64,000 nucleotides of DNA from an uncultured Methanobacterium sp. (GTDB taxonomy: Archaea > Methanobacteriota > Methanobacteria > Methanobacteriales > Methanobacteriaceae), in contig NZ_OY762015.1 of assembly GCF_963665055.1 (NCBI RefSeq), positions 1,532,501 through 1,596,500 of the forward strand, written 5' to 3'. The notes under the pieces were generated by a model. It was not told where the DNA came from. It was given only the letters and a program-made list of their open reading frames with translations, and ran no database searches. The translations under genes and the position numbers were made by a program. Positions 1 through 10,718 of this stretch are shown here, in pieces. Numbering within the stretch: the first letter of the stretch is position 1; every line of letters starts with the position of its first letter.

Positions 1-1214
1 GTGGTGATACTGCCTGGATGTTAATATCCACTGCTCTGGTAATTCTTATGACAATACCGGGAGTGGCCCTATTTTACGGAGGGCTTATTCGCCGAGAAAA
101 CGTTTTAAACACAATGTTCCTTTCATTCATCACATTTTCAATGGTAAGTGTTCTCTGGTTTATATATGGATACAACTTGGCCTTTGGAAGCGATGTTATG
201 GGAGTAATTGGTGCCCTGACCAACCCATTTTTCAATGGAGTTGTTGAATCAAACTCCCTGGCTGCCCTGGCACCCACCATTCCAACTGGACTATACGCCA
301 TATTCCAGATGACCTTTGCCGCCATAACCGTGGCCCTGATATCCGGGGCAATAGTGGAGCGTATGAAATTCTCCGCATGGCTGGTATTTGTTCCAGTATG
401 GTTAACCCTAGTATACCTTCCAGTAGCCCACTGGATGTGGGGTGGAGGATTTTTAGCTCAGTGGGGTGCATTGGACTTTGCTGGAGGTACCGTGGTTCAC
501 TTAAGTTCAGGTGTAGCTGCTCTAGCACTGGTTCTGTTATTAGGAGCTCGTAAAAATGCTAGACTATTACCTCATCATCTTGGTTACTCTGTAATTGGTA
601 CAGGATTACTATGGTTCGGTTGGTTTGGATTTAACGCAGGTTCAGCATTGGGAGCTACAAATTTAGCAGTTTCCGCAATGATCGTTACCAACACCTCTGC
701 AGGTGTAGGAATGCTGGCCTGGGTATTGATGGATAAACTGAACACTGGAAAACCAACATTATTAGGTGCTTTATCCGGAGCAATAGCCGGTTTAGCTGCA
801 ATAACACCAGCTGCCGGATATGTTAACGTTACATCTGCCATTATAATTGGTTTCGTTGCATCAATAATCTCTTACTACGCAGTTTCACACTTAAAACCAC
901 TCTTAGGCTATGATGATGCCTTAGATGTATTCGGGATACACGGTGTCTGCGGTATTGTTGGAACAATAGCTGTAGGTATCTTTGCAACACCTCTCATAAA
1001 CAGTGCCATTAAAGGAGGGCTGATCGCAGGTAATGCCGGCCAAATTGGTATTCAACTCCTGGCCATAGTCATAATCGGGGCTTATTCATTCATATTAACC
1101 CTAGTTATTGCCAAAGTTATTGACATGACCATAGGATTGCGGGTTGAGGATGATCATGAAATCCAGGGACTGGACCTTAACCAACATGAGGAATCCGGTT
1201 ACAGACTATCATAG
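1..1214 (+). CDS. amtB: Ammonium transporter Amt/MEP/Rh (5' end cut by window)
   Basis: Imports ammonium across the cytoplasmic membrane. The reading frame is open from the first base. Codons before the ATG at 18 read GDTAW, identical to the start of the second copy at 2144, so the true start lies upstream of the window. About 11 membrane segments are visible. The conserved transport residues are present: Asp and His in [10 protein letters not shown], and the second pore His in DVFGIHG. The C-terminal tail [13 protein letters not shown] is the cytosolic part that contacts PII proteins. It is followed 58 bases later by a glnK gene in the usual amtB-glnK arrangement. Its promoter is outside the window. 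Confidence 0.95.
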   Translation, partial: GDTAWMLISTALVILMTIPGVALFYGGLIRRENVLNTMFLSFITFSMVSVLWFIYGYNLAFGSDVMGVIGALTNPFFNGVVESNSLAALAPTIPTGLYAIFQMTFAAITVALISGAIVERMKFSAWLVFVPVWLTLVYLPVAHWMWGGGFLAQWGALDFAGGTVVHLSSGVAALALVLLLGARKNARLLPHHLGYSVIGTGLLWFGWFGFNAGSALGATNLAVSAMIVTNTSAGVGMLAWVLMDKLNTGKPTLLGALSGAIAGLAAITPAAGYVNVTSAIIIGFVASIISYYAVSHLKPLLGYDDALDVFGIHGVCGIVGTIAVGIFATPLINSAIKGGLIAGNAGQIGIQLLAIVIIGAYSFILTLVIAKVIDMTIGLRVEDDHEIQGLDLNQHEESGYRLS

Positions 1215-1224
1215 GCAGCTTTAA

Positions 1225-1611
<387 letters not shown>

Positions 1612-1631
1612 TTTAAACAAACTAAATATTT

Positions 1632-1670
1632 CCCATTTTTATCTTTTTCTCATTATTTTCTTTCATTTTT
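1632..1670 (+). terminator. T-rich probable archaeal terminator after glnK copy 1
   Basis: Several T runs follow the glnK stop codon within 60 bases, with no hairpin. Archaeal RNA polymerase commonly terminates at oligo-T, so this is a plausible end for the amtB-glnK transcript. Confidence 0.4.
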
Positions 1671-1850
1671 TGATATCCTGATAATCTAAAATAAAATATT
1701 CTATTAATCTTACTACACGATTATTCTGATAATATTATACAGCAATCCATTAAGTCTATTCATCAATTTCTGCAATTTTTAAATCTGCAATTTTTAAATA
1801 ATTCTCATAAATTAGTGTACTAACCTTAAAGGATCACCTAAAAACCTGTC

Positions 1851-1872
1851 AAAACCTGGGCATAGGTTTTTT
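1851..1872 (+). terminator. Hairpin plus T run, intrinsic-terminator-like
   Basis: AAAACCT (1851-1857) pairs with AGGTTTT (1864-1870) around the loop GGGCAT, and the T run continues to 1872. It lies 240 bases after glnK copy 1 and about 20 bases upstream of the TATA box of the second amtB. It could stop read-through from the first operon into the second. Confidence 0.4.
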
Positions 1873-1893
1873 CATTACATTTTAACCAAAACA

Positions 1894-1941
1894 TTTATAA
1901 GGAGGAAGGTACAATGATCAGTTGTCGGAAGTATGCTTCCG
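1894..1941 (+). promoter_or_regulatory. Promoter with NrpR-type operator for the second amtB-glnK operon
   Basis: A TATA-like TTTATAAG lies at 1894-1901, preceded by an A-rich BRE-like stretch. About 25 bases downstream is a perfect 16-bp palindrome, CGGAAGTATGCTTCCG, at 1926-1941. Its core GGAA-N6-TTCC is the operator consensus known for NrpR, the 2-oxoglutarate-responsive repressor of nitrogen genes in methanogens. Its position at the expected transcription start fits repression by blocking initiation. The implied leader to the ATG at 2144 is about 220 bases, which is long. Confidence 0.65.
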
Positions 1942-2143
1942 ATATCCGGTAGATGGGGTGAATTTTTCATGAAATAATAAAATGAAAAAATAGGAAAAAA
2001 GTGCTTTAGGCCTTTGACCTAAGCCCATAACAACCAAAATATCTCTAATAAATAAAAAAATAGTGTTTGTATCTTTGTTTACAAATATCTTTGAAAAAAA
2101 GCCAAATTTTAATAAATAAGATGAATAAAGGAGGAAAAAATCA

Positions 2144-3370
2144 ATGGACCCTGTTTTAAATAGTGGTGACACCGCCTGGATGCTCATATCCACTGCACTG
2201 GTACTGCTCATGACCGTGCCTGGAGTAGCTCTTTTCTACGGTGGTCTTGCCAAGAAAGTAAATGTATTAAACACAATGTTCATGTCCCTTATTGCATTCT
2301 CCATAACCAGTATTATCTGGGTATTATATGGTTACCAGTTCGCATTTGGGGCAGATATGTTGGGAGGGCTAATTGGAAACCCCGCAAATCTTCTATTCAG
2401 TGGAATAGGAGTGGACCAGTTATCCACACTCGCCCCAACCATACCTGAAACTGTCTATGTTGCTTTCCAGATGACTTTTGCCGCAATTACGCTGGCTCTG
2501 ATATCTGGAGCAGTAGTGGGAAGAATGAAATTCTCTTCATGGATAGTATTCTCCATTGCCTGGATATCTCTGGTATACGTACCTATAGCCCACTGGGTAT
2601 GGGGTGGAGGATTCTTAGCCCAATTAGGTGCACTGGACTTCGCCGGTGGTACCGTTGTACACTTAAACTCAGGTGTAGCAGCACTGGCTCTAGCTCTGTT
2701 ACTCGGTAAAAGGAAAGACACTAAATTACTCCCACACCAGCTCGGTTACTCCGTTATCGGTGCCGCATTATTATGGTTCGGCTGGTTTGGATTCAACGCA
2801 GGTTCAGCCCTAAGTGCTGGTGGACTGGCAGGTCAAGCTTTCATCAACACCAACACCGCCACTGCCGCAGCAATGGTCTCCTGGGTAATAATCGACTACT
2901 TAAAAACTGGTAAACCAACATTACTGGGTGCAATATCTGGTGCAATCGCAGGATTAGTTGCAATAACACCAGCAGCAGGTTTCGTAACATTACCGGGCGC
3001 CCTTATTATTGGTCTGATAACCAGTGTAGTTTCATACTTAGCCATAAGCTACCTGAAACCAAAACTGGGTTACGACGATGCCCTTGATGTATTTGGTATA
3101 CACGGTATGTCTGGTTTATGGGGTGCACTGGCCACAGGTTTATTCGCAGCACCATTCATCAACTCCCTGGGAACCGGAGTATTCTACGGTAACCCTGGAC
3201 AAATTGTGACTCAAATTATTGCAATTGCAGTAGTAGGAGTTTACAGCTTCGTTGTCACCCTGATAATAGGTAAAATCATTGACATTACCATGGGACTGCG
3301 CGTGGATGAAAAAGAAGAAATCGAAGGACTGGACATTTCTCTACACGAAGAAACCGGTTACAGGATTTAA
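2144..3370 (+). CDS. amtB: Ammonium transporter Amt/MEP/Rh (copy 2)
   Basis: Complete 408-residue ammonium channel, paralogous to the gene that opens the window. It has 11 predicted membrane helices, the conserved Asp/His pair in [10 protein letters not shown], the pore His in DVFGIHG, and a C-terminal PII-contact tail. The start is supported by an AAAGGAGG site eight bases upstream. It is followed 30 bases later by glnK copy 2, so the pair repeats the upstream amtB-glnK layout as a tandem duplication. Expression is probably nitrogen-controlled through the palindrome at 1926-1941. Confidence 0.97.
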   Translation: MDPVLNSGDTAWMLISTALVLLMTVPGVALFYGGLAKKVNVLNTMFMSLIAFSITSIIWVLYGYQFAFGADMLGGLIGNPANLLFSGIGVDQLSTLAPTIPETVYVAFQMTFAAITLALISGAVVGRMKFSSWIVFSIAWISLVYVPIAHWVWGGGFLAQLGALDFAGGTVVHLNSGVAALALALLLGKRKDTKLLPHQLGYSVIGAALLWFGWFGFNAGSALSAGGLAGQAFINTNTATAAAMVSWVIIDYLKTGKPTLLGAISGAIAGLVAITPAAGFVTLPGALIIGLITSVVSYLAISYLKPKLGYDDALDVFGIHGMSGLWGALATGLFAAPFINSLGTGVFYGNPGQIVTQIIAIAVVGVYSFVVTLIIGKIIDITMGLRVDEKEEIEGLDISLHEETGYRI

Positions 3371-3739
<369 letters not shown>

Positions 3740-3775
3740 CACCCTCCAAAAATCCACTTTCAAACCCCCTTACCT

Positions 3776-3797
3776 CCTTTTTTTCTTTTTCTTTTTT
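3776..3797 (+). terminator. Oligo-T terminator after glnK copy 2
   Basis: A nearly pure run of T with two isolated C residues begins 37 bases after the glnK stop codon and after a C-rich stretch. No hairpin is seen. This is the typical form of an archaeal terminator. Confidence 0.5.
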
Positions 3798-4098
3798 AAA
3801 ATATCATAATTAAAGCCAATTCTATTCTAGTCAATAGTATTTTCCTTAAAAGTATAATTTTAATTATAATTTTAAATCAAAAACTCAATAATACATAATC
3901 CCAATTCCCATTTGAAATTACTATTTTTGAAACTATTTTTAAGTAAATTTACAAACAGTTACTTAGAAAGCTACTGATAAGTTATCTAGAAAGCTACTAA
4001 AAATTTATCATGAATAGATCTACCCCAAATAACTTTTTTTATAAACTCTAACTAAAGGTAATAAATAAAAACTGACAATGAAATTTAATGGTGACTTA
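3798..4098. other. AT-rich intergenic gap
   Basis: No coding potential was seen. It holds a short direct repeat of the form TTATCTAGAAAGCTACT (one copy imperfect, around 3958-4000) and a TTTTTATAAA promoter-like element near 4030 that could serve the glycosylase gene. Confidence 0.5.
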
Positions 4099-4890
4099 AT
4101 GCCTGAACTACCCAGCGTGGAAATATTCAAAAAATATTTTGATAAAACTTCACTCAACCAACTGATAACCAACGTGAATGTGATCAGTCCTGAAATTCTG
4201 GTGGGAACCAGTAGCAGTCAGATGAAAAAAGCCATAGAAGGTCATGAGTTTACAGAAAGCATTAGATACGGGAAATATCTCTTCGGAAAATTAGACAATG
4301 ACCTGTTCCTGATAATGCACTTTGGAATGACAGGCTATCTGCACTACGAACATCAAAATACTTCCAGATATCCTCGTTTATTAATAAAGTTTTCAGGAGA
4401 TAATTTCCTGGCCTTTGATGATGCCCGTAAATTCGGAAAACTGGGCCTGACCCTGGATCCTGATAAATTCATTAAAAATAAAAAATTGGGTCCAGATGCA
4501 CTGGAAGTGAGTTTCAAAGATTTTTATGACATAGTTCATGGTAGAAAGGGTATGATAAAACCATTACTACTTAACCAGAACATTTTAGCAGGTATTGGTA
4601 ATTTGTATGCTGATGAAATACTCTACCAGAGCAAAGTGCATCCTCTGACCCGTGCAAATCTTATAGATAAACAGGAATGGGAACAAATTTTTCAGAATAT
4701 GAAAAAGGTACTGCAAAAAGCCATAGAATGTAATGATAATATCAAATCCCTTCCAGAATCTTATCTTCTTCCCCACCGCCATAAAGATGGTGAATGCCCT
4801 GAGGGAGAAAAATTGGAGACTATAAAAGTAGGTGGTAGAACCACGTTCCTATGTCCCCACCGACAGATGATAAACACCAATGCTGGCTGA
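4099..4890 (+). CDS. Fpg/Nei-family DNA glycosylase-AP lyase, degenerate zinc finger
   Basis: Probable base-excision repair enzyme that removes oxidised bases. An in-frame ATG lies at 4078, but family members need Pro as residue 2 for the Schiff-base lyase step. The ATG at 4099 gives MPELPSVEI and has a GGTGAC site before it, so it is chosen. The Lys of the RYGKYLFG motif and the helix-two-turn-helix region (NILAGIGNLYADEIL) are present. The C-terminal zinc finger is unusual: the normal C-x2-C...C-x2-C is reduced to two Cys (GECPEG, LCPHRQ), with His nearby. It may be zinc-less or use His ligands. Substrate specificity cannot be read from the sequence. Confidence 0.88.
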   Translation: MPELPSVEIFKKYFDKTSLNQLITNVNVISPEILVGTSSSQMKKAIEGHEFTESIRYGKYLFGKLDNDLFLIMHFGMTGYLHYEHQNTSRYPRLLIKFSGDNFLAFDDARKFGKLGLTLDPDKFIKNKKLGPDALEVSFKDFYDIVHGRKGMIKPLLLNQNILAGIGNLYADEILYQSKVHPLTRANLIDKQEWEQIFQNMKKVLQKAIECNDNIKSLPESYLLPHRHKDGECPEGEKLETIKVGGRTTFLCPHRQMINTNAG

Positions 4891-5117
4891 TTATTCCAGT
4901 GAATATCTTATTATTTTAAAATCAATAATTTTTTTGATTTTAAATTTTAAGTTAAAATATGGATTATTTTGTTATTTAGGGTGTTTGTTTAATTCCTTAA
5001 CCTGATTTTCATGATCATCAAATGGAAATACCAAAATTTTATAGGAATAAAGGTTCATCTATAAATTAATTACTGATGATTGGTCAAGAACTGATCAATG
5101 GTTAAGGGGTAGATAAA

Positions 5118-5486
5118 ATGATTAAAAAATCAACAGTGGCCCTACTGGCTTTGATAGTTTTAATGGTAATTGTTTCTGGATGTACCACCAATACTAACAG
5201 CACCCAGAATAACACTCAGAACATGTCTAACCAGAGCAATAACAACAGTAACAATGCTAACAATACCACAAACAGCACTAATTTAATATCACCTGAAAAA
5301 GCAAAAAGTATAGCCCAGCAATACGTTGAAGAACCTGGTGTAACCACAGGAACTCCCGTACTCCAGACATTTAATGGGAAAAAGGTATACGTTGTGCCTC
5401 TCGTCCAAAATGGACAGAATGTGGGTGAAATTGAAATAGATGCCGTGACTGGAGAAAATTTGGGAGGAGCAGGTGGAGCACCTTAA
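5118..5486 (+). CDS. Small lipoprotein with PepSY-like domain
   Basis: 122 residues. A hydrophobic signal segment ends in the lipobox-like VSGC, so the protein is probably lipid-anchored outside the membrane. An Asn/Ser/Thr-rich linker of about 35 residues follows. The C-terminal 65 residues (ISPEKAKSIAQQYV...VGEIEIDAVTGENLGG) match the PepSY pattern of a helix followed by strands. PepSY domains are associated with protease inhibition or extracytoplasmic regulation, but the role here is unknown. It stands alone with its own ribosome site (AAGGGG). Confidence 0.75.
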   Translation: MIKKSTVALLALIVLMVIVSGCTTNTNSTQNNTQNMSNQSNNNSNNANNTTNSTNLISPEKAKSIAQQYVEEPGVTTGTPVLQTFNGKKVYVVPLVQNGQNVGEIEIDAVTGENLGGAGGAP

Positions 5487-5580
5487 TCAATTGTATTCAT
5501 AAAAAAAAAGTAACTGAAAATAAAGCCAGAATTAAATAGAAGTTTTTATTATTTTTAGTTGCTTAAAATACTTTTTTATT

Positions 5581-5988
5581 CTAATTGCTAATCCCATGTT
5601 TTTTTATCTTTTTGTAAAGTCCTTTGTCTAATGGAGGTATATTTAAGTAGTTAAAAACGTTGATTAGGAGTGCTATGATTCATGATGCTTTGATTTGTTC
5701 TGTCATTTCCCCTATTGTTTTCTCTTCAGCGTTTCTTTTGGATCTATTTCTAAAAGAAGTAGTACAGTCCAAAATACCAAATATAACCCGTATAAATCGT
5801 TTATTGCTTTTTTACTGCGTATTTGGTATTCTTTGAATCCGAGTTGTTGGTTAGATTCTCTGTGTCCTGTTTCTATATTCCATCTAATCCTCATAAATGG
5901 ACAGTATTTCTTCAATGAAAGTTGTGAGTAAATGTATATGTAATAATTACCTGTAATCTTTTTCTTTTTCCAGGAGGCACTGCCGACT
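5581..5988 (-). pseudogene. Remnant of DDE (IS4-like) transposase C-terminus
   Basis: On the minus strand, codons from about 5988 to 5712 read a typical C-terminal transposase segment: RIRWNIETGHRES, then LGFKEYQIRS, then a hydrophobic helix. This resembles the R-W-x-IE...YQ-R signature of IS4-like DDE transposases. The frame then shifts near 5725-5730 and continues as TIGEMTEQIKAS, an in-frame TGA, and a further 40 codons to a TAG at 5581. Upstream of 5988 a stop closes the frame and no DDE residues remain. No terminal inverted repeats were found. It is a dead, 5'-truncated copy. Confidence 0.7.
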
Positions 5989-6112
5989 TTCTAGTGATAT
6001 AATAAATTTGTAGATAAATACTTGATTTTTATTTCTTTTTGCATTGGTTTATGTGCTTTTGAATAAACAGTAAAAGTTTTATTATGAGTTTTTCAGTAAT
6101 TTTATTATTATT

Positions 6113-6124
6113 TGTTTATAAACA
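6113..6124. promoter_or_regulatory. Palindromic TATA region TGTTTATAAACA
   Basis: A perfect 12-bp palindrome containing a TATA-like core lies about 60 bases before the zinc-ribbon gene at 6185. It could be its promoter, possibly with a bound regulator. In AT-rich DNA such palindromes also arise by chance. Confidence 0.3.
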
Positions 6125-6184
6125 GAAACGTTTATTAGATAAATTTCAGTATTAATAGACAATAACTATTAATGGGGTGAATAA

Positions 6185-7324
6185 ATGGTTTATTGTCCGA
6201 AATGTGGTAAAGAATTTGCTGGTGGTGCCAAAACTTGTGATAATTGTGGTGAAAATCTTAAGGAAGAAAAGAATTTCCTGCGTGTTTTGAAAATTTTTGA
6301 TATTACGGGAATAATTCTTTTAATTGTTTCAATTATTGTTATTGTATTTTTCCGGAATCAAATAAATTCTCTTTTTACACTTTTCTTGTTTGCACTTCTT
6401 ATTTTCCTGGTTTTATCTTTTCTTTCTACCAGTGTCAAAAGGAAATTGCAGTATTTCATTATTAAGGTCTCTTTTGGAGGCTTAACCACAAAGCAGTGCC
6501 CAGAATGTGAAAACATGGTTTCTGATGAAGATTACTGCCTCAACTGTGGTTATCCTCTAAAAAATGTTAGAGGATATTTTTTGGAGAAATCTGAATTCGT
6601 GGAGCTGAATAAAAAATATATACGTGTGTTTAAAACATATCGACGTTACATGAACGCCACTTTATACCGGTTCACTCCTGTTGATTACGATCTGGAGGCA
6701 ATCAAAAAACCAGAAGTTACCTGGTGCACCCATTTGATCTTTACCAATCCCTGTCTCAGATTTAATTATCAGTCCCAAAAAGTAGAGATCCCCATAAATC
6801 AGGAAATGCTCCCAATACTACGGGACTTAATCCCTAACCTAAATGGACCGGATAAGATTAATGGGATTGGAACCTGGTTCCGACACCAAAATAAGGTCAG
6901 AGTTTCGGCTGTTACAATAACCTTACTAATTTTATTATCAGTGGTATCTTACGCGTCATATTACACGTTTTTATCTAGTAGTTTCACTCCCCAAACCCAA
7001 TTAACTCTGTTATCCACTTCATCCAGCACCGGGGGTCTAGAATTCAGTAACGTGGTTGGAATCAGTCACAGTTCCCAAAGTGTCATTGAAGGATACTTGA
7101 AAAATAATGGAAATACCAATATTCAAAATGTTTGGATAAACTGTACTGGTTATGATTCTGCAGGTAACATAGTTGCCAACCATGAAACTTATCTTGAGGT
7201 AAGTAAAGAGAATACCAGTGATATAACTAATTTCCAGCCTGGTTCCACTGGATATTTCAAAACATACCTCGATGACCCTAAAAATCAGATTGTGAGTTTT
7301 AAGGTTGTTGCTTATCAATTATAG
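6185..7324 (+). CDS. Zinc-ribbon membrane protein with C-terminal FxLYD-like domain
   Basis: 379 residues of unknown function. It starts with a zinc ribbon (CPKCG...CDNCG, residues 4-21), followed by two membrane helices (about 33-80), a second zinc ribbon (CPECENMVSDEDYCLNCG), and a cytosolic stretch. A third helix (about 240-262) precedes an extracellular beta-rich domain (about 275-379) resembling FxLYD domains (IEGYLKNNGNTNIQNV). GGGGTGA precedes the ATG. The plan of cytosolic zinc ribbon, membrane helix and exported domain recurs in the next gene and at 26596. Confidence 0.75.
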   Translation: MVYCPKCGKEFAGGAKTCDNCGENLKEEKNFLRVLKIFDITGIILLIVSIIVIVFFRNQINSLFTLFLFALLIFLVLSFLSTSVKRKLQYFIIKVSFGGLTTKQCPECENMVSDEDYCLNCGYPLKNVRGYFLEKSEFVELNKKYIRVFKTYRRYMNATLYRFTPVDYDLEAIKKPEVTWCTHLIFTNPCLRFNYQSQKVEIPINQEMLPILRDLIPNLNGPDKINGIGTWFRHQNKVRVSAVTITLLILLSVVSYASYYTFLSSSFTPQTQLTLLSTSSSTGGLEFSNVVGISHSSQSVIEGYLKNNGNTNIQNVWINCTGYDSAGNIVANHETYLEVSKENTSDITNFQPGSTGYFKTYLDDPKNQIVSFKVVAYQL

Positions 7325-7636
7325 TGGAGATGGAATTGTATTAGTAAATTAAAAAGGATTAGTAAATTAAAAAACAATTAAGAGGAGATAGTATCTATCT
7401 TTGAGGGGGAGAATCCACTTATTTAGAGACACTCCTCAATTAATTATTTTTTTCAGGATTATAAGAAATATATTTAAAATTTTTTTCATACAACAGATTT
7501 TTTTTATACAACAGAGCTAACTTAATCTGGTTCAATCACTCTTATCCACTTACAATAACCATAGCGCATAACAATAATTTTATTTAGTAAAACTGAATAT
7601 TTTACTATGGAATAATTATTGGAGGTAATAAATAAA

Positions 7637-8449
7637 ATGTATTGCCCAAAATGCGGGAAAAAAAACCAGGAAAATGCTGTTTTTTGTGAAGAGTGCGGGA
7701 CTGAATTAACCCCCAATAAATCTGCATCTAATAAATCGGGGTCGAATAAACCTGGACCCAAAAATCCTTCAAAGGTAGTGGTAGTTCTAGGTTATATATT
7801 CGCCTTATTAGGTGGTCTTATTGGTCTTATCATTGGTGTATATCTTTATACTCGGGATAATACGAATGCAAAGTTTCATGGTAGAAACGTTATTATAATT
7901 GCAGCCGTAGTTATGATTCTTGGAATGGTTGTACCCTCTTTATACTCCCAATCTTTATCTCTACCCTTCACCAATCAGGTAGCTACCCAGCAGTTCACCA
8001 ACGATCAGTTCTCGTTTAACTATCCTAAAAACTGGACTGTGAACAGCTCAGTGAGTGACACTACCGGATCAATGGTTTGGATAATGGATCCTCAATACAT
8101 GGTTGATCCAAATGGGGAAAAAGTAGCAGGGATTTTGGTAATGGCAGCAAATAACTCAATGGGTTATACTAATGATGGATTTAATTCATTATTCACCCAG
8201 CAACTCTTTGTGAGTTATAATAAAACTGGAACTTCCAGCATAAACGTGGATGGAGTTTCAGCCACACAAACTACCTATGACGGTGATAACGGTCAGAACC
8301 ATAAATCACAGGCTAAAATTATAACCTGGCAAAAAGGGGATAAATTCTATGTGATAGCTAGCATAGTAAGAGGCTCTGACATAGGAAACACTTTGAATAC
8401 TCAAAAAGCCAATATAGACGCAGTTATTAACAGTTTCAAATCTAAATAG
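7637..8449 (+). CDS. Zinc-ribbon membrane protein with PsbP-like domain
   Basis: 270 residues of unknown function. The ATG at 7637 is preferred over an in-frame TTG at 7619 because GGAGGT sits 10 bases before it and the zinc ribbon (MYCPKCGKKNQ...CEECG) then opens the protein. A Ser/Lys/Asn-rich linker and two membrane helices (about 45-100) follow. The exported domain (FTNDQFSFNYPKNWTV...) resembles the PsbP-like fold of archaeal cell-surface proteins. It is probably related in design to the gene at 6185, though the two are 300 bases apart and need not be an operon. Confidence 0.75.
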   Translation: MYCPKCGKKNQENAVFCEECGTELTPNKSASNKSGSNKPGPKNPSKVVVVLGYIFALLGGLIGLIIGVYLYTRDNTNAKFHGRNVIIIAAVVMILGMVVPSLYSQSLSLPFTNQVATQQFTNDQFSFNYPKNWTVNSSVSDTTGSMVWIMDPQYMVDPNGEKVAGILVMAANNSMGYTNDGFNSLFTQQLFVSYNKTGTSSINVDGVSATQTTYDGDNGQNHKSQAKIITWQKGDKFYVIASIVRGSDIGNTLNTQKANIDAVINSFKSK

Positions 8450-8716
8450 GGTTTTAAACTTAATATTGTTTAAAATTCCTATTTTTTTATATTTTAGATT
8501 ATTTTATCAATTTTTACTGGAGATTAAGACTTATCCTATTACTTAAGCTAGTTTATTAATAAAAAAACTAATTAATCGTTAAACTACCATTTGTACGGAA
8601 TAAGAATCATTTAGTGATTTTAATTGATCTGAAGAACTTTCAATGAAAATGTGCAAAACTGTTAATTGTAAAAAAGGAATGAAAACCGAAATTATTGATA
8701 AAGAAGAATAGAGGGC

Positions 8717-9598
8717 TTACCATCCCCTATCCTGCAGTCTTTCAGATTCAGGTATCTGGCTTATTTCCAGTCCAGGCATTGCTTTACCTAGATCCCGGCT
8801 GACCTCGGCAATGAGTTCCGCATCCTGGTAATGGGCGGTTGCTTCGGCTATAGCTTTAGCTACTATTTCCGGGTTTTCTGATTTGAAGATTCCACTTCCC
8901 ACGAACACTCCATCTGCTCCCAACTGCATCATGAGTGCTGCATCTGCTGGAGTGGCCACTCCTCCTGCAGCAAAGTTCACAACTGGCAATCGCCCCTGTT
9001 TCTGGGTTTCCTTAACCAGGTAAAGCTGTGCTTCTTCTTCACGGGCTACACTCCATAGTTCCTCTTCGGTCATGTCCTTGAGTTCCCTGATGGTTCCCTG
9101 GATCATGCGCATGTGACGGACTGCTTCAACCACGTTACCGGTACCTGCTTCTCCCTTGGTCCTGATCATGGCAGCACCTTCATCTATCCTCCGGAGGGCT
9201 TCACCCAAATTCCGGGCTCCACAGACGAAAGGTATGGTGAACTGTTTTTTGTCAATGTGGAATTTTTCATCGGCAGGGGTGAGTACTTCACTCTCATCGA
9301 TCATGTCCACTCCCAGTGACTCTAAAACCTGGGCTTCCACAAAGTGGCCGATTCGTACTTTGGCCATTACCGGGATACTGACTGCATCCATGATCTCGGT
9401 AACTTTACTGGGGTCTGCCATTCTGGCAACTCCTCCTGAAGCTCTTATATCAGCTGGCACCTTCTCCAGAGCCATTACAGATACAGCACCTGCTTCTTCG
9501 GCAATAGCAGCCTGTTCAGCATTGACTACATCCATAATCACTCCACCCTTAGTCATCTTGGCAAAACCCTTCTTCAGCAATTCAGTTCCATGCAACAT
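8717..9598 (-). CDS. pdxS: Pyridoxal 5'-phosphate synthase, PdxS subunit
   Basis: Makes pyridoxal 5'-phosphate from ribose 5-phosphate, glyceraldehyde 3-phosphate and ammonia supplied by the glutaminase PdxT. The 293 residues match the family over the full length. The (beta/alpha)8 barrel carries the active Lys in [13 protein letters not shown], the phosphate loop [16 protein letters not shown], and the conserved [24 protein letters not shown] lies seven bases before the ATG. PdxT is not in this window. No neighbour is obviously related, so it is probably monocistronic. Confidence 0.97.
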   Translation of the reverse strand: MLHGTELLKKGFAKMTKGGVIMDVVNAEQAAIAEEAGAVSVMALEKVPADIRASGGVARMADPSKVTEIMDAVSIPVMAKVRIGHFVEAQVLESLGVDMIDESEVLTPADEKFHIDKKQFTIPFVCGARNLGEALRRIDEGAAMIRTKGEAGTGNVVEAVRHMRMIQGTIRELKDMTEEELWSVAREEEAQLYLVKETQKQGRLPVVNFAAGGVATPADAALMMQLGADGVFVGSGIFKSENPEIVAKAIAEATAHYQDAELIAEVSRDLGKAMPGLEISQIPESERLQDRGW

Positions 9599-10718
9599 GT
9601 TATTTCCTCCATTAATATTATATGATTAATTGAAAACTTTAAAAATCTATTAAAAACGTAGATTTATCAAATAAACATTTTTAACAGTAGTGGTGATCAT
9701 TTCAGGAGATCATTTCAGAATTCATAACCTCTACAAAAATCCACTTCAATAACTTTCACAAAATTTTAATATATTTCAATCTTTCCCTGGTGGTTATTAA
9801 AATTTTGTACCTATTTAATGATAGATAAAATGCCATTGATCTCATGTAAAAGTTTCACATTGCCCTGAACTCGTCATCATTACATTGATTACATGTGCTG
9901 CAAAATATTGTCAGATTAAGAGAAAATATAATATAAACTATTAAATACTCTAAAAAATCCCATTGTAATCATAGACTCAATTTAAATTGGGATACTGCCT
10001 AAAATCCTTAATAAAAAATAATATTTTACAATATCTAAATTATAGGTTTCCCCATAAAATACTTCATTTTTAGATCAATCAACAACTCACCTATTATATC
10101 AGCAATGTAATTTATTGTAATGACATGTATCCAAATAGCAAGTATAAGCATACATGATAATTTTACATTGGAAATTATTTACAAAAAAAATTTCCAGGAG
10201 ATTTGAAAGGATTCTCTCCTAAAAACCATTGCAACACCAACAAAATAGTACAAAGATATTTCACTTAAATGAGGGATGGTTAACTACTATTTAGTAATAC
10301 TTAATATTTATTAATTATGAATAATTAGGAGTACAACAATCACCCTAGCATCACAATGGCAAAATATAAGAACCAATTAAAAACAAGCTACAAATAATTA
10401 ATTTTAAGCCACTTAGAATTATTTAAATCATTTTGTAGCATTTTTACGGTATATTTATGATTTAAAATCTTATTGAATCTAATTTCCAATACAATGGTTT
10501 AAACTAGACCCAAATAATGATAAATAAGTTTGTTTCTTGATTTTACGATCATATTTCATTTTATTTAGATAATTTCATTTAAAATGGTTGGAAAAACGCT
10601 TAAACGATAACATTTATTATTTAAATAAGTTTAACACTTTTTCGTTAAACCAAATTTTATCTTTTAATCCCTTAAAATTATATAGTCAACAGTTCAAATA
10701 TACCCAGGAGTTGATTAA
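9599..10718. other. 1.1-kb AT-rich intergenic region with origin-box-like motifs
   Basis: No credible gene was seen. Visible elements are TTTACATTGGAAAT at 10162-10175, TTTCACTTAAATGAGGGAT at 10259-10277, and an inverted pair of about 23 bp (9877-9899 against 10101-10123). All are loosely like the stronger motif at 11404-11423. The stretch 10290-10700 is very AT-rich and could melt easily. This may be a Cdc6-binding or replication-related region, or an ordinary spacer. Confidence 0.35.
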
